This document shows positions 25,763-34,482 of a DNA stretch of 64,000 bases, piece after piece. The notes under the pieces were generated by a model. That model was not told where the DNA came from, made no database searches, and worked only from the letters and a program-made list of their open reading frames with translations. Made by a program: the position numbers and the translations under genes. Within the stretch, counting starts at the first letter, position 1, and every line of letters starts with the position of its first letter. The stretch is from Mesorhizobium sp. (GTDB taxonomy: Bacteria > Pseudomonadota > Alphaproteobacteria > Rhizobiales > Rhizobiaceae), in the NCBI RefSeq assembly GCF_004963255.1, contig NZ_SUGA01000031.1:1-64000 (forward strand), written 5' to 3'.

Positions 25763-27595
25763 TCAGTTGGAGGGAACGCTCTCCAATCGGCGTTGAATCT
25801 CGTTCGCCCTGGCGACGTAGCTGCGCCAGCCGCCATAGGCCGAGATGTCCGTCGCCGCCGCCAAGCCGGCGCTCTCGGCCAGGAAACCCTTCGCCGAGGT
25901 GCCGTCGTCGAGCTCGATGGTGCCGATGCCGAGCGGCGGCGGGATGGCGGCGACGAAACGGCCGAAGGCGTCGGCGCAAAGGCGCCAGACCTCGATCTCG
26001 ATGGCGGTGCCTCCATTGCCGACCCGGACCAGCCCGGGCTTGGGCGGGGTCTGGCCGGCGAGCTCATAGAGCTTGTAGGACGGCGCCGTCCGCGCCGACC
26101 TGCTGAAGCTTGCGCCGGCCTCCTTCAATTGGCCGTTGAGCGGCATTCCCGAAAGATGCGCGCCGACCACCACCAGCTCGATCGTGCCGTCATCGGCGGG
26201 CGCGCCGACAGGCTGCGCGCTCGACTGCGGCCATCCGGTCGCGCCGAGAGCGAGGCCGCTCGCGGCATGGAGATCGCGCGCGACCGCCGCGACGAGGCCG
26301 TCGCGTCCTGCGGCGGCAAGCAGGGTCACGCTCATTGGCAGGCCGTCGTCGCGCGTGCCGGCCGGCACGGCGATGCCGCACATGTCGAGCAGATTGACGA
26401 AATTGGTGTAGGTGCCGAGCCGGCTGTTGGTGACGATCGGATCGGCGAGCACGGCATCGACGCTGTAGTGGGTCGGCGCGGTCGGCACGCAGAAGAGGTC
26501 GACGGAAGCGATGACCGGGGCCAGGCGGGACTTGTAGGCCTGCAAGGCATAGAGGCCGCGGAAAGCATCGGCCGCCGACAGGTTCCTGGCGCCGCCGATG
26601 ATCTTGCGCGTCACCGGATGGAGGGCTGCTTCGTTCGCTTCGAAGAAATCGCGGATCGCCGCATAACGCTCCGCCACCCAGGCGCCTTCGTAGAGAAGGT
26701 CTGCGGTGGCGTAGAAGTCGGCGAACGGGATCTCGACTAACCTGGCGCCGAGCGTTTCCAGTGATGCGAGAGCTGCCTCGAAGCCGGCCTGCATCGACGC
26801 GTCGCCGAAGAACTTCAGATCGGCCTTTGCCGGGATGCCGACAGTCAGCACCGGTGGACGGGCGGCGAGGGGCTGGACGGCGACCACACGCGAATAGGGA
26901 TCGGCGGCGTCGTGTGCGGCAGCGGCCGAGAGCACCGCATAGGCGTCATCGACGGTCAGCGCGAAGACCGAGACGCAGTCGAGGGTCCGGCAGGCAGGCA
27001 CGACGCCGGTCGTGGACAGCGCGCCGACCGTCGGCTTCAGCCCGACAATGTTGTTAAGGCCGGCCGGAATGCGGCCAGAGCCGGCGGTGTCGGTGCCAAG
27101 CGCGAAGGAAACGATGCCGCGCGCCGTCGCAGCCGCCGAGCCGGAGGAGGAGCCGCCGGGCACGAGTTTCGGATCGATCGCGTTCCTTGGGATCGGCCAG
27201 GGTGTGCGCACGCCGACAAGGCCGGTGGCGAACTGGTCGAGATTGGTCTTGCCGACGACAAAAGCGCCCGCGGCCTTGAGCCTCGCCACGACCGTTGCGT
27301 CTTTGTCCGGCGTGTAGGCATATTCCGCACAGGCCGCCGTGGTCGGCATGCCGGCGACATCGATGTTGTCCTTGACGGCGAAAGGGATGCCCCAGAGCGG
27401 CTTGGCCACGGGATCGAAAGGACCGAGCGCATCGGCCTCGGCCAGCAAGTCCGCTTTCGTCGCTAGGTGGATGAAGATGCCGGGGTCGCCGGCCGCATCA
27501 ATGCGGGCAAGGACCGCATCGATCACCTCGGCGATGCCAAGCCCGCTTTGGTAGGCGGCGCGCAGGCTGGCGATGTCGAAGCGGATGTCGTTCAT
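25763..27595 (-). CDS. atzF: Allophanate hydrolase
   Basis: The 610-residue protein has an amidase-signature domain (about 1-450): catalytic lysine K75 in PFAVKDNIDVAG, cis-serine in GGSSSGSAAA (147-155) and nucleophile serine S173 in TDTAGSGRIPAGL. A C-terminal domain (about 470-610, from TIELVVVGAHLSGMPLNGQL) is specific to AtzF and completes breakdown of allophanate to ammonia and CO2. The length matches AtzF (about 605). It follows the cupin gene by a 4-nt overlap. With biuH upstream it completes biuret to allophanate to ammonia. Confidence 0.94.
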   Translation of the reverse strand: MNDIRFDIASLRAAYQSGLGIAEVIDAVLARIDAAGDPGIFIHLATKADLLAEADALGPFDPVAKPLWGIPFAVKDNIDVAGMPTTAACAEYAYTPDKDATVVARLKAAGAFVVGKTNLDQFATGLVGVRTPWPIPRNAIDPKLVPGGSSSGSAAATARGIVSFALGTDTAGSGRIPAGLNNIVGLKPTVGALSTTGVVPACRTLDCVSVFALTVDDAYAVLSAAAAHDAADPYSRVVAVQPLAARPPVLTVGIPAKADLKFFGDASMQAGFEAALASLETLGARLVEIPFADFYATADLLYEGAWVAERYAAIRDFFEANEAALHPVTRKIIGGARNLSAADAFRGLYALQAYKSRLAPVIASVDLFCVPTAPTHYSVDAVLADPIVTNSRLGTYTNFVNLLDMCGIAVPAGTRDDGLPMSVTLLAAAGRDGLVAAVARDLHAASGLALGATGWPQSSAQPVGAPADDGTIELVVVGAHLSGMPLNGQLKEAGASFSRSARTAPSYKLYELAGQTPPKPGLVRVGNGGTAIEIEVWRLCADAFGRFVAAIPPPLGIGTIELDDGTSAKGFLAESAGLAAATDISAYGGWRSYVARANEIQRRLESVPSN

Positions 27596-27942
27596 TTCGT
27601 CTCCCCCAGGATGATCACCGGCAGGTCCCACTGGATCAGCACCACGCAGCCGTCCTTCGTCCACACAGAATGCTCGGTGCCGACCGGATTGAGGATCACG
27701 CTGCCCGCTGGATAGTCGCCGTTCTCGTCGCTCTGGGTGCCTTCCAGCACGACGATGGTTTCCAGCCCGGCATGGCGGTGGCGCGGCACGCCGGCGCCCG
27801 GCTGATATTTGAGCAGCGCGACCGACGGTTCGACCGGGCCGCCCTTGAGCAGCCAATGCACGGTGACGCCGTCGCGGAAAGGCTCGAACGCCAGATCGCG
27901 CCAGCCGCCGTCAAGGAGGCCGGCAAAGGCAAGATTAGGCAT
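27592..27942 (-). CDS. Small cupin (ChrR-like)
   Basis: The 116-residue single cupin barrel has motif 1 YQPGAGVPRHRHAGLETIVVLEG (His, His, Glu) and motif 2 YPAGSVILNPVGTEHSVWTKDG (His). I use ATG 27942; a TTG two codons earlier is possible. It overlaps the upstream hydrolase by 8 nt and atzF by 4 nt, so it is co-translated with them. Such cupins accompany several allophanate and biuret clusters; its function is not defined. Confidence 0.85.
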   Translation of the reverse strand: MPNLAFAGLLDGGWRDLAFEPFRDGVTVHWLLKGGPVEPSVALLKYQPGAGVPRHRHAGLETIVVLEGTQSDENGDYPAGSVILNPVGTEHSVWTKDGCVVLIQWDLPVIILGETK

Positions 27943-28603
27943 TCGCAATTCCCTCGAGGATCTGATCGGTGGTCGCCGTCCAGCCGACGATGGCGCCCTG
28001 CGCCCTAATCATGGCGAGCGCGGCCACCTTGAATTCGGGAAAGTAGCTTTCCGTCGCATCCTCCGCGACCAGGCACTCATAGCCGCGGTCGTTCGCCTCG
28101 CGCATCGTCGTCTGGACGCAGACTTCGGTCGTCACGCCGGCGAACACCAGTTGCCGCGCGCCGAGCCGTTTCAGGTCGTCGCCGAGGCCGGTCGCGTAGA
28201 AGGCGCCCTTGCCGGGCTTCTCGATGACGATCTCGCCGGGCAGGGGCGCGAGCTCGTCGAGGATCGCGGTGCCAGGCTCGCCGGCGATCAGGACGCGGCC
28301 CATCGGGCCGACATCGCCGATCCGGATCGAGGGATTGCCGCGGTCGCGCTTGGCGGGAGGCAGGTCTGAAAGGTCGGGCTTGTGGCACTCCATGGTATGA
28401 ATCACCGGCAGGCCCGCGGCGCGAAAGCCCTCGATCAGCCGCTTCACCGTCGGCACGATCGCCGTGACCCGGCTGACGTCGTTGCCAAGGCTGGCGCCGA
28501 ACCCGCCCGGCTCGGCAAAGTCGCGCTGCATGTCGATGACGATGAGCGCCGTCGTCTCGAGCCTGAAGGCAAAGGCGAAGGGCTGCGCTGCGATTTCCGC
28601 CAT
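27935..28603 (-). CDS. Isochorismatase-family cysteine hydrolase (second biuret-hydrolase-like gene)
   Basis: The 222-residue protein has the triad D24 (VIDMQRDF), K129 (EKPGKGAFYAT) and C162 (TTEVCVQTTMREANDRG). It shares the EPG, KPGKG and TMREANDRG blocks with the BiuH-like product encoded 1.5 kb upstream but is clearly diverged and about a dozen residues shorter at the N-terminus. It could be a triuret hydrolase, an amidohydrolase for another ureide, or a second biuret enzyme. The start ATG shares TGATG with the ATPase stop. Confidence 0.88.
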   Translation of the reverse strand: MAEIAAQPFAFAFRLETTALIVIDMQRDFAEPGGFGASLGNDVSRVTAIVPTVKRLIEGFRAAGLPVIHTMECHKPDLSDLPPAKRDRGNPSIRIGDVGPMGRVLIAGEPGTAILDELAPLPGEIVIEKPGKGAFYATGLGDDLKRLGARQLVFAGVTTEVCVQTTMREANDRGYECLVAEDATESYFPEFKVAALAMIRAQGAIVGWTATTDQILEGIANA

Positions 28604-30132
28604 CAGTGATGCCCCGCCATGTGCTCGCCGATGGTCTGCACGCTCGCCTGCGCAATCGGCGTCTCATAGACCAGCGCGCCTTCCGACATGACGAGGATGC
28701 GGTCCGAGAGTTCCAGCAGCTCGTCCAGGTCTTCCGACATCAAAAGCACCGCGGCGCCTGCGTTGCGCGCCTTCATGATGCGGGCGCGGATCTCGGCGAC
28801 GGCGGAGAAATCGAGGCCGAAGCACGGGTTGGAGACGATCAGCAGGTCGACCTCGCCGGTGAGCTCGCGGGCGAGCACGGCGCGCTGCACATTGCCGCCC
28901 GACAGCGAAGCGATCGGCGAAGACAGCGATGCGGTCTTGACCTTGAACTGCTCGACCAGGCGGGCGCTGAAAGCCTTGATGGCGCCGGCGCTGATCCAGC
29001 TCACCGGCTTGCCGTTGCCGTCCACGTCGAAGGTGCGGAAGGCAATGTTCTCGGCGACCGTCATCTTCGGCGCGCAGGCATTCTTCAGCGGCTCCTCCGG
29101 GATCAAGCGGACATTGAGCGCGCGCGCCTCGGCGCGCGTCGCTGCATAGGCGCTGCCGCGCACCATGACTTCCCCCTGATCACGGGCGCGCTGCCCGGCC
29201 AGCACCTCCAGGAACTCCTTCTGGCCGTTGCCGGAGATGCCGGCGATGCCGACGATCTCGCCGGAGCGGACGCCGAGATCGGCGATGTCGATCGACTTGA
29301 GGCCGGTGCGGTCCGGCGCCTTCAGCGCCTTTACCTTGAGCACGATCTCGGCGTCCGGCTTCGGCGCCGCGCGGCTGTCGAGCGCGGCGATCGGCTGGTC
29401 GCCGATCATCATCGCCGCCATCTCCCTGTGCGAAAGATCGGAGACCTTGCCGGTCCCGGTGAGCCTGCCCTTGCGCAGCACGGTGATGTCGTCGGCGAAG
29501 GCGGTGACCTCGTGGAATTTGTGCGAGATCATCAGCACGGTGAGGTCGCCGGCCTTGGTCATGCCGCGCACCAGGCCAAGCACTTCCTGCGCCTCGCCCG
29601 GAGTGAGCACGGACGTCGGCTCGTCCAGCACCAGGAAATTGCGGCCGAGATAAAGCTGCTTGATGATCTCCAGCTTCTGCTTCTCGCCGGCGGCGAGCTC
29701 GGCCACCTTGACGTCGAGCGGCAGCTTGAAGGGCATGCGCTCCATGAATTGGGCAAGCGCTGCGCGCTCCTTGCGCCAGTCGATGACGCCCGGCACTTTT
29801 TCGCGCGAGATGACCAGGTTCTCGGCGCCCGTCAGCGAAGGCACCAGCGTGAAATGCTGGTAGACCATGCCGAGGCCGAGCGCCGAGGCGTCCCTGGGGC
29901 TGGCTATCGCGACCTGGCGTCCGTCGACCAGCATGTCGCCCGATGTCGGGTGGTAGAAACCCATCATGCATTTGACCAGCGTCGACTTGCCGGCGCCGTT
30001 CTCGCCGAGCAGCGCGTGGAAGGAGCCTGCCGGCACCTTGATGGAGACATCGTCCAGCGCCGTGAAGGCGCCGAAGCGCATGGTCATGCCGATGGTCTCG
30101 ACGCCGATCGCCTTTGTATGCGTTCCGCTCAT
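28603..30132 (-). CDS. Nucleoside/simple-sugar-type ABC transporter, duplicated ATP-binding protein
   Basis: The 509-residue protein carries two ABC domains. The first has Walker A GENGAGKST near 43-51, the signature-like LAAGEKQKLEI and Walker B FLVLDEPTSVLTPGE. The second is degenerate at Walker A (GISGNGQKE) but has LSGGNVQRAVLARELTG and LLIVSNPCFGLD. This asymmetry is typical of the MglA/RbsA/NupA class. It energises the two permeases encoded upstream, but the biuret hydrolase gene is inserted between it and them. Confidence 0.93.
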   Translation of the reverse strand: MSGTHTKAIGVETIGMTMRFGAFTALDDVSIKVPAGSFHALLGENGAGKSTLVKCMMGFYHPTSGDMLVDGRQVAIASPRDASALGLGMVYQHFTLVPSLTGAENLVISREKVPGVIDWRKERAALAQFMERMPFKLPLDVKVAELAAGEKQKLEIIKQLYLGRNFLVLDEPTSVLTPGEAQEVLGLVRGMTKAGDLTVLMISHKFHEVTAFADDITVLRKGRLTGTGKVSDLSHREMAAMMIGDQPIAALDSRAAPKPDAEIVLKVKALKAPDRTGLKSIDIADLGVRSGEIVGIAGISGNGQKEFLEVLAGQRARDQGEVMVRGSAYAATRAEARALNVRLIPEEPLKNACAPKMTVAENIAFRTFDVDGNGKPVSWISAGAIKAFSARLVEQFKVKTASLSSPIASLSGGNVQRAVLARELTGEVDLLIVSNPCFGLDFSAVAEIRARIMKARNAGAAVLLMSEDLDELLELSDRILVMSEGALVYETPIAQASVQTIGEHMAGHH

Positions 30133-30142
30133 CGCCGGCTCC

Positions 30143-30844
30143 TCACGGCAGCTGCGCGACGAGCGCGGCGGAATTCGACACCGCGCCGAACACGCCGCCC
30201 TGCATCTTGATCATCTTGATCGCCGCCAGGTGGTTGCCGTAGTCGGTCGCCCCGCAGCAATCCTCCAGCATCACGCATTCGAAGCCGCGGTCGTTGGCCT
30301 CGCGCATGGTGGTGTGCACGCAGACATCGGTGGTGATGCCGGTGAGCACGATGTTCTCGATGCCGCGCTGGTTGAGGATCAGCTCGAGGTCGGTGGCGCA
30401 GAACGAACCCTTGCCCGGCTTGTCGATGATCGGCTCGCCCTCGGCCGGATAGAGGTCGGGGATGATGTCCCAGCCCGGCTCGCCACGCACCAGGATGCGC
30501 CCGCACGGACCCGGATCGCCTATGCCGGCATTGATGCGGCGCGAGCGCCAGCGCTTGTTGGCGGGAAGGTCGGCGAGGTCCGGGCGATGACCCTCGCGGG
30601 TGTGGATGATGGTGTAGCCCTTGGCCCGCATGGCGGAAAGCACCGACTTGATCGGCTCGATCGGCGCGCGGACCAGCGACAGGTCATAGCCCATATGGTC
30701 GACATAGCCGCCAGGCCCGCAGAAATCGGTCTGCATGTCGATGATGATCAGCGCCGTGTTGTCGGGCCTGAGATCGCCATTGTAGGGCCAGGGATAGGGA
30801 TCGGCGTCGATGTAGCGCTGGGTGATCTCGGCTCTGGCGTTCAT
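30143..30844 (-). CDS. biuH: Biuret amidohydrolase
   Basis: The 233-residue cysteine hydrolase has D36 (IIIDMQTDF), K142 (DKPGKGSFCAT) and C175 (ITTDVCVHTTMREANDRG). The numbering and the opening IDADPYPWPYNG...LRPDNTALIIIDMQTDF match the characterised Rhizobium leguminosarum biuret hydrolase as I remember it. It cleaves biuret to allophanate and ammonia, feeding AtzF. It lies 10 nt upstream of the transporter ATPase gene, within the transporter operon. Confidence 0.92.
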   Translation of the reverse strand: MNARAEITQRYIDADPYPWPYNGDLRPDNTALIIIDMQTDFCGPGGYVDHMGYDLSLVRAPIEPIKSVLSAMRAKGYTIIHTREGHRPDLADLPANKRWRSRRINAGIGDPGPCGRILVRGEPGWDIIPDLYPAEGEPIIDKPGKGSFCATDLELILNQRGIENIVLTGITTDVCVHTTMREANDRGFECVMLEDCCGATDYGNHLAAIKMIKMQGGVFGAVSNSAALVAQLP

Positions 30845-30896
30845 GGCAAAAACTCCGGTCTCTCAAGCGATTCCAGGGGCGGTGCGTGGTGCGCGG

Positions 30897-31823
30897 TCAT
30901 TTGGTGATCGACAGTTCGCCGGGCGCGCCGGCGAGCGTGCGGCTCGGCGACGAGGTGGCGATCATGATGATAAGGGTGAGGATGTAGGGCGCGGCGTAGA
31001 AGAGGTAGTAGCCCTGCGTGACGCCCACCGACTGCAGCGCCGGGCCAAGCGCGCCGGCGCCGCCGAACAGGAGCGCTGCGGCAAAGCAGCCGAGCGGGTT
31101 CCAGCGCGCGAAGATGACCAGCGCCACCGCCATCAGTCCTTGGCCGGACGAGATGCGCTCGGTCCAGCTGCCGGGATAGTAGAGCGACAGATAGGCGCCG
31201 CCGATGCCGGCCAGCGCGCCGCCGACGCCGGTGGCGAGCAGCCGCACCGTGTTGGGGTTGAGACCCATGGCGCGCGCGGCGTCGGCGCTGTCGCCGACCA
31301 CGCGCACGATGAGGCCGACGCGCGTGTTGCGGAAGGCCCACCAGAGGAACACGGCAAGCGCCGCGCCGATCAGGAACAGCACGTTGACGTTGAGCGCCGC
31401 CTGCACCTGCGGGATGTCGGACCAGTTGCCGAAGGGGATCGCCGGCAGGTCGGGCGCCGAAGGCTGGATAAAGGGCTTGCCGAAGAAGAAGGCGAGCCCT
31501 GTGCCGAACAGCATCAGGGCGATGCCGATGGCGATGTCGTTGACCTTCGGGAACTTGCAGATCCAGCCGTGGAAGAGGCCGAAGCAGAGGCCGGCGAGCG
31601 CCGCGGCCAAAAGGCCGAGCCATGGCGAGCCGGTCATGACAGCCACCGCGTAGGCGCTCATGGCGCCGAACACCAGCGTGCCTTCGAGGCCGAGATTGAT
31701 GCGGCCGGAACGCTCGGTGATGGCTTCGCCGAGCGAGACGAAGATGAAGGGCGTGGAGACGCGGATGGCGCCGCCCAGCATGGCGAGCGGCACGCCCCAC
31801 AGGCCGATGTCGGTCGTTTCCAT
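30897..31823 (-). CDS. Nucleoside-type ABC transporter permease (second)
   Basis: The 308-residue membrane protein has the family blocks STPFIFVSLGEAITERSGRINLGLEG, NPNTVRLLATGVGGALAGIGGAYLSL and GLMAVALVIFARWNPLGC, seen in the YufQ/NupC-type permeases of purine or nucleoside importers. It starts by a TGATG overlap with the other permease gene. The two form the heterodimeric channel. Confidence 0.93.
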   Translation of the reverse strand: METTDIGLWGVPLAMLGGAIRVSTPFIFVSLGEAITERSGRINLGLEGTLVFGAMSAYAVAVMTGSPWLGLLAAALAGLCFGLFHGWICKFPKVNDIAIGIALMLFGTGLAFFFGKPFIQPSAPDLPAIPFGNWSDIPQVQAALNVNVLFLIGAALAVFLWWAFRNTRVGLIVRVVGDSADAARAMGLNPNTVRLLATGVGGALAGIGGAYLSLYYPGSWTERISSGQGLMAVALVIFARWNPLGCFAAALLFGGAGALGPALQSVGVTQGYYLFYAAPYILTLIIMIATSSPSRTLAGAPGELSITK

Positions 31824-32965
31824 CAGACATTTCCCTTCAAGAAATGGGGCCTCTGCCAGAGGTCCGGGTTGAAGAGCTTGAAGCGGCCGTAGAAGGTCTC
31901 GCTGAACAGGATGACGATGAAAAGCATGCCCTGCAGCACCAGGACAGTTGCGTCGGGCAGGTCCATGCGGCGCTGGATCAGTCCGCCGGACGCGTCGATG
32001 CCGCCAAGCAGGATGGCGACAGGGATGATGGCAAGCGGGTTGTGGCGGGCGAGGAAGGCGACGAGGATGCCGGTATAGCCGTAGCCCGCGGCAAGCGAGC
32101 CGTTGGCGCTGCCCTGCACGGCCGCGACCTCGATCATGCCGGCAAGGCCGGCGAATCCGCCCGCCAGCGCGGTGAAGCCGACGATCAGTGGACCGACGGC
32201 CAGCCCCTGGACTTGTGCGGCCCTGACATTGCCGCCAGCGATGCGGGCGGCAAAACCCCAGCGGGTCTTCTCGATCAGCAGCCAGGAGAGCACGCAGGCC
32301 AGGATGCCGACGACGAGACCCCAATGCACCTCCATGCCCGGTATGTTGCCGATGCGGTAGATGTCGGCCAGCGGCTGGGTCGAGGGTTTGTTCAGCGAAG
32401 CCGGGTCGCGCAACGGCCCTTCCACCAGATGGTTCATCAGCGCGATGGCTATATAGGCCATTAGCAGGCTGGAGATGGTCTCGTTGACGGCTCGGTAATG
32501 GCGGAGCGCCCCGACGACACCTATCCAGATGCCGCCGGCGGCTGCGCCCCCCACGCCCATGAGAAGGATAACGAGGAAGGACGGCGCGCCGTTCAGCGCG
32601 ACGCCGATGGCGGCCGCGGCGACGCCGCCCAGCACGATCGCGCCTTCGCCGCCGATGACGACCAGGCCAAGGCGCGCCGGCAGCGCCACGCAGAGCGCCG
32701 CAAGCAGGAGCGGCGCGCCGCGCGACAGGGAGTTCTGGATCGAGAACCAGGAGCCGAAGCCGCCCCGCCACATCGTCTCATAAAGCTGCACCGGCGACTT
32801 GCCGACAGCCAGGATGAACAGGCTGAACAGCACCATGCCGACGACCAGCGCCGCGAGCGGAATGACGAAGGCCTCCGCCCGCCTGGCGGTCCATTCGAGC
32901 GCCGCCCGGTATCCTCCGGCGTCGAGGATGGTCCGCACATCCGGGCTGCTCACAGTGTCCGCCAT
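31823..32965 (-). CDS. Nucleoside-type ABC transporter permease (first)
   Basis: The 380-residue membrane protein has an N-terminal cytoplasmic stretch (about 1-30), then SRGAPLLLAALCVALPARLGLVVIGGEGAIVLGG, SLLMAYIAIALMNHLVEGPLRDP and YGYTGILVAFLARHNPLAIIPVAILLGGI, typical of YufP/NupB permeases. It is separated from the binding-protein gene by a 101-nt gap with two inverted repeats. Confidence 0.93.
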   Translation of the reverse strand: MADTVSSPDVRTILDAGGYRAALEWTARRAEAFVIPLAALVVGMVLFSLFILAVGKSPVQLYETMWRGGFGSWFSIQNSLSRGAPLLLAALCVALPARLGLVVIGGEGAIVLGGVAAAAIGVALNGAPSFLVILLMGVGGAAAGGIWIGVVGALRHYRAVNETISSLLMAYIAIALMNHLVEGPLRDPASLNKPSTQPLADIYRIGNIPGMEVHWGLVVGILACVLSWLLIEKTRWGFAARIAGGNVRAAQVQGLAVGPLIVGFTALAGGFAGLAGMIEVAAVQGSANGSLAAGYGYTGILVAFLARHNPLAIIPVAILLGGIDASGGLIQRRMDLPDATVLVLQGMLFIVILFSETFYGRFKLFNPDLWQRPHFLKGNV

Positions 32966-32984
32966 ATCCGTCTCCTCGGCTCGC

Positions 32985-33059
32985 GCTTGAAGCGTGCTTC
33001 AAGCCCTTGTTCGGATACGTGTCGTCATCCCAAACCGCTGCGCAGCTTTGGGCGACACG
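32985..33059. repeat. Two adjacent inverted repeats between binding-protein and permease genes
   Basis: GCTTGAAGC-GT-GCTTCAAGC (32985-33004) is a perfect 9-bp stem. The second (33018-33059) has arms CGTGTCG / CGACACG, an inner CCCAAA / TTTGGG pair and a GCTGCGCAGC tip. The second resembles a palindrome common in Mesorhizobium and Sinorhizobium intergenic regions (from memory). Lying right after the BMP stop on the transcribed strand, they may stabilise the upstream mRNA or cause partial termination. Confidence 0.7.
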
Positions 33060-33066
33060 CAATGCC

Positions 33067-34194
33067 TCAGGCCGTGGAACCGACGACGCCCTCGACGAGA
33101 TAGTCCATGCTTTCGAGCTCGATCGCGGTCTCGACGAAGGCCTGGCCTTCGGTCGCGACGACGGCGCCCTTGTTGCTCTTCAACGGTCCCTTGATGACGG
33201 AGAAGCCGCCCTTCATCATTTCGGCCAGCGTGGCGTCGAACTGCTTGCGTGCCGCTTCGCCGACGGCGGGGCCGAGCGGGCTCATCTTGACGAAGCCGTC
33301 GGCCAGTCCGCCGCGCGTGAAATTGGGCAGCGGCTTGCCGGCGATGAGGTCGTCGACGAACATCTTGTAGACCTTGGCCCAGTTCCATTCCGCGCCGGTC
33401 AGGTATTTTTCCGGCGCCAGCGGGCTCTGGTTGGCGTGGTAGCCGCAGATGAAGGCGCCGCGTCCAGCGGCCGTCTCGACCACCACCTTGGGGCTGTCGA
33501 CATGGCAGGTGACGACATCGGCGCCCTGGTCGATCAGCGCATTGGTGGCCTCGGCCTCCTTCACCGCCAGCGACCATTCGCCGGTGAAGATCACCTGGCA
33601 AGTGATCGCCGGATCGACCGAGCGCGCGCCGAGCAGGAAGGAATTGATGTTGAGGAGAACCTGCGGGATCGGCTTGGCGGCGACGAAGCCGAGCTTCTTC
33701 GACTTGGTGGTGTGGCCGGCGACGACGCCGTTCAGGTACTGGCCCATGCCGATATAGCCGAAATAGGAGCCGGCGTTCATCGGGTGCTTGTCCTTGTTCC
33801 ACATGCCGCCGCAATGGCGGAACTGCACGTCGGGGAACTTGGCGCACATGGCCAGCATATGCGGATCGAAATAGCCGAAGGAGGTCGGGAAGATCAGCGA
33901 GGCGCCGTCGAGATTGATCATCGATTCCATCGTCTTCTGGACGTCGACCGTCTCGGGGACGTTTTCTTCCTCGACGATGGAGATGCCTTCGACGCCCTTC
34001 AGCGACGCAGCGCCTTCGGCATGCGCCTGATTGTAGCCATAGTCGTCTTTCGGGCCGACATAGATGAAGCCGACGGTCGCGGCGGCGGCGCGCGCGGCGC
34101 GGATCGGAAACGCGGCCGAGGCCAGACCGAGCGCCACTCCGGTGGCGGTGGTCTTGAGCAGGTCGCGGCGGCTAAGCATGAATTTCCCGGTCAT
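33067..34194 (-). CDS. BMP-family ABC transporter substrate-binding protein
   Basis: The 375-residue protein has a twin-arginine signal (SRRDLLK at 8-14, then a hydrophobic stretch and AAFPIRAARAAA). The mature part has VGFIYVGPKDDYGYNQAHAEGA, FDPHMLAMCAKFPDVQFRHCGG and FGYIGMGQYLNGVVAGHTT, the Bmp/PnrA nucleoside-binding fold. Alternative start: the ATG at residue 6. Because biuret and allophanate hydrolases share the operon, the ligand could be biuret, a ureide or a purine-derived compound rather than a nucleoside. Two AGTGCATGCA-type dyads lie upstream. Confidence 0.92.
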   Translation of the reverse strand: MTGKFMLSRRDLLKTTATGVALGLASAAFPIRAARAAAATVGFIYVGPKDDYGYNQAHAEGAASLKGVEGISIVEEENVPETVDVQKTMESMINLDGASLIFPTSFGYFDPHMLAMCAKFPDVQFRHCGGMWNKDKHPMNAGSYFGYIGMGQYLNGVVAGHTTKSKKLGFVAAKPIPQVLLNINSFLLGARSVDPAITCQVIFTGEWSLAVKEAEATNALIDQGADVVTCHVDSPKVVVETAAGRGAFICGYHANQSPLAPEKYLTGAEWNWAKVYKMFVDDLIAGKPLPNFTRGGLADGFVKMSPLGPAVGEAARKQFDATLAEMMKGGFSVIKGPLKSNKGAVVATEGQAFVETAIELESMDYLVEGVVGSTA

Positions 34195-34249
34195 ATCGAA
34201 TGCTCCCCTTTCTTGGACCCTGGTGGGCCGGTTAACATGTTGTCAAGAA

Positions 34250-34261
34250 AGTGCATGCAAT
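34250..34261. promoter_or_regulatory. Putative GntR operator, degenerate copy of the 34340 site
   Basis: AGTGCATGCAAT matches 11 of 12 bases of the perfect palindrome AGTGCATGCACT 90 nt away. It is 56 nt from the BMP gene start, well placed to repress that operon. Confidence 0.55.
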
Positions 34262-34339
34262 CGCTGTGCCAGTTTCTTTTTCTAATTTTCTGCAATAAAA
34301 TCAACGAGCGAATTTAGAAGACCTGCATAAACCAAAGGC

Positions 34340-34353
34340 AAGTGCATGCACTT
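34340..34353. promoter_or_regulatory. Putative GntR operator (14-nt perfect palindrome)
   Basis: AAGTGCATGCACTT is a perfect palindrome in the gap between the divergent BMP transporter operon (start 34194) and a GntR gene (start 34483). With the copy at 34250 it suggests cooperative or looped binding by that GntR protein. Confidence 0.7.
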
Positions 34354-34482
34354 TTTGCCTTAAAAACGATCAATTTGACATTAAGGTCAAAATCTAGGCA
34401 TACAGGGATGCGGCCTTGAGTCGAAACAGCCCGTGGACCGTCCACCTCGCGGGCTGTCCGCAATAAACTGGGCGGAGGAGAC

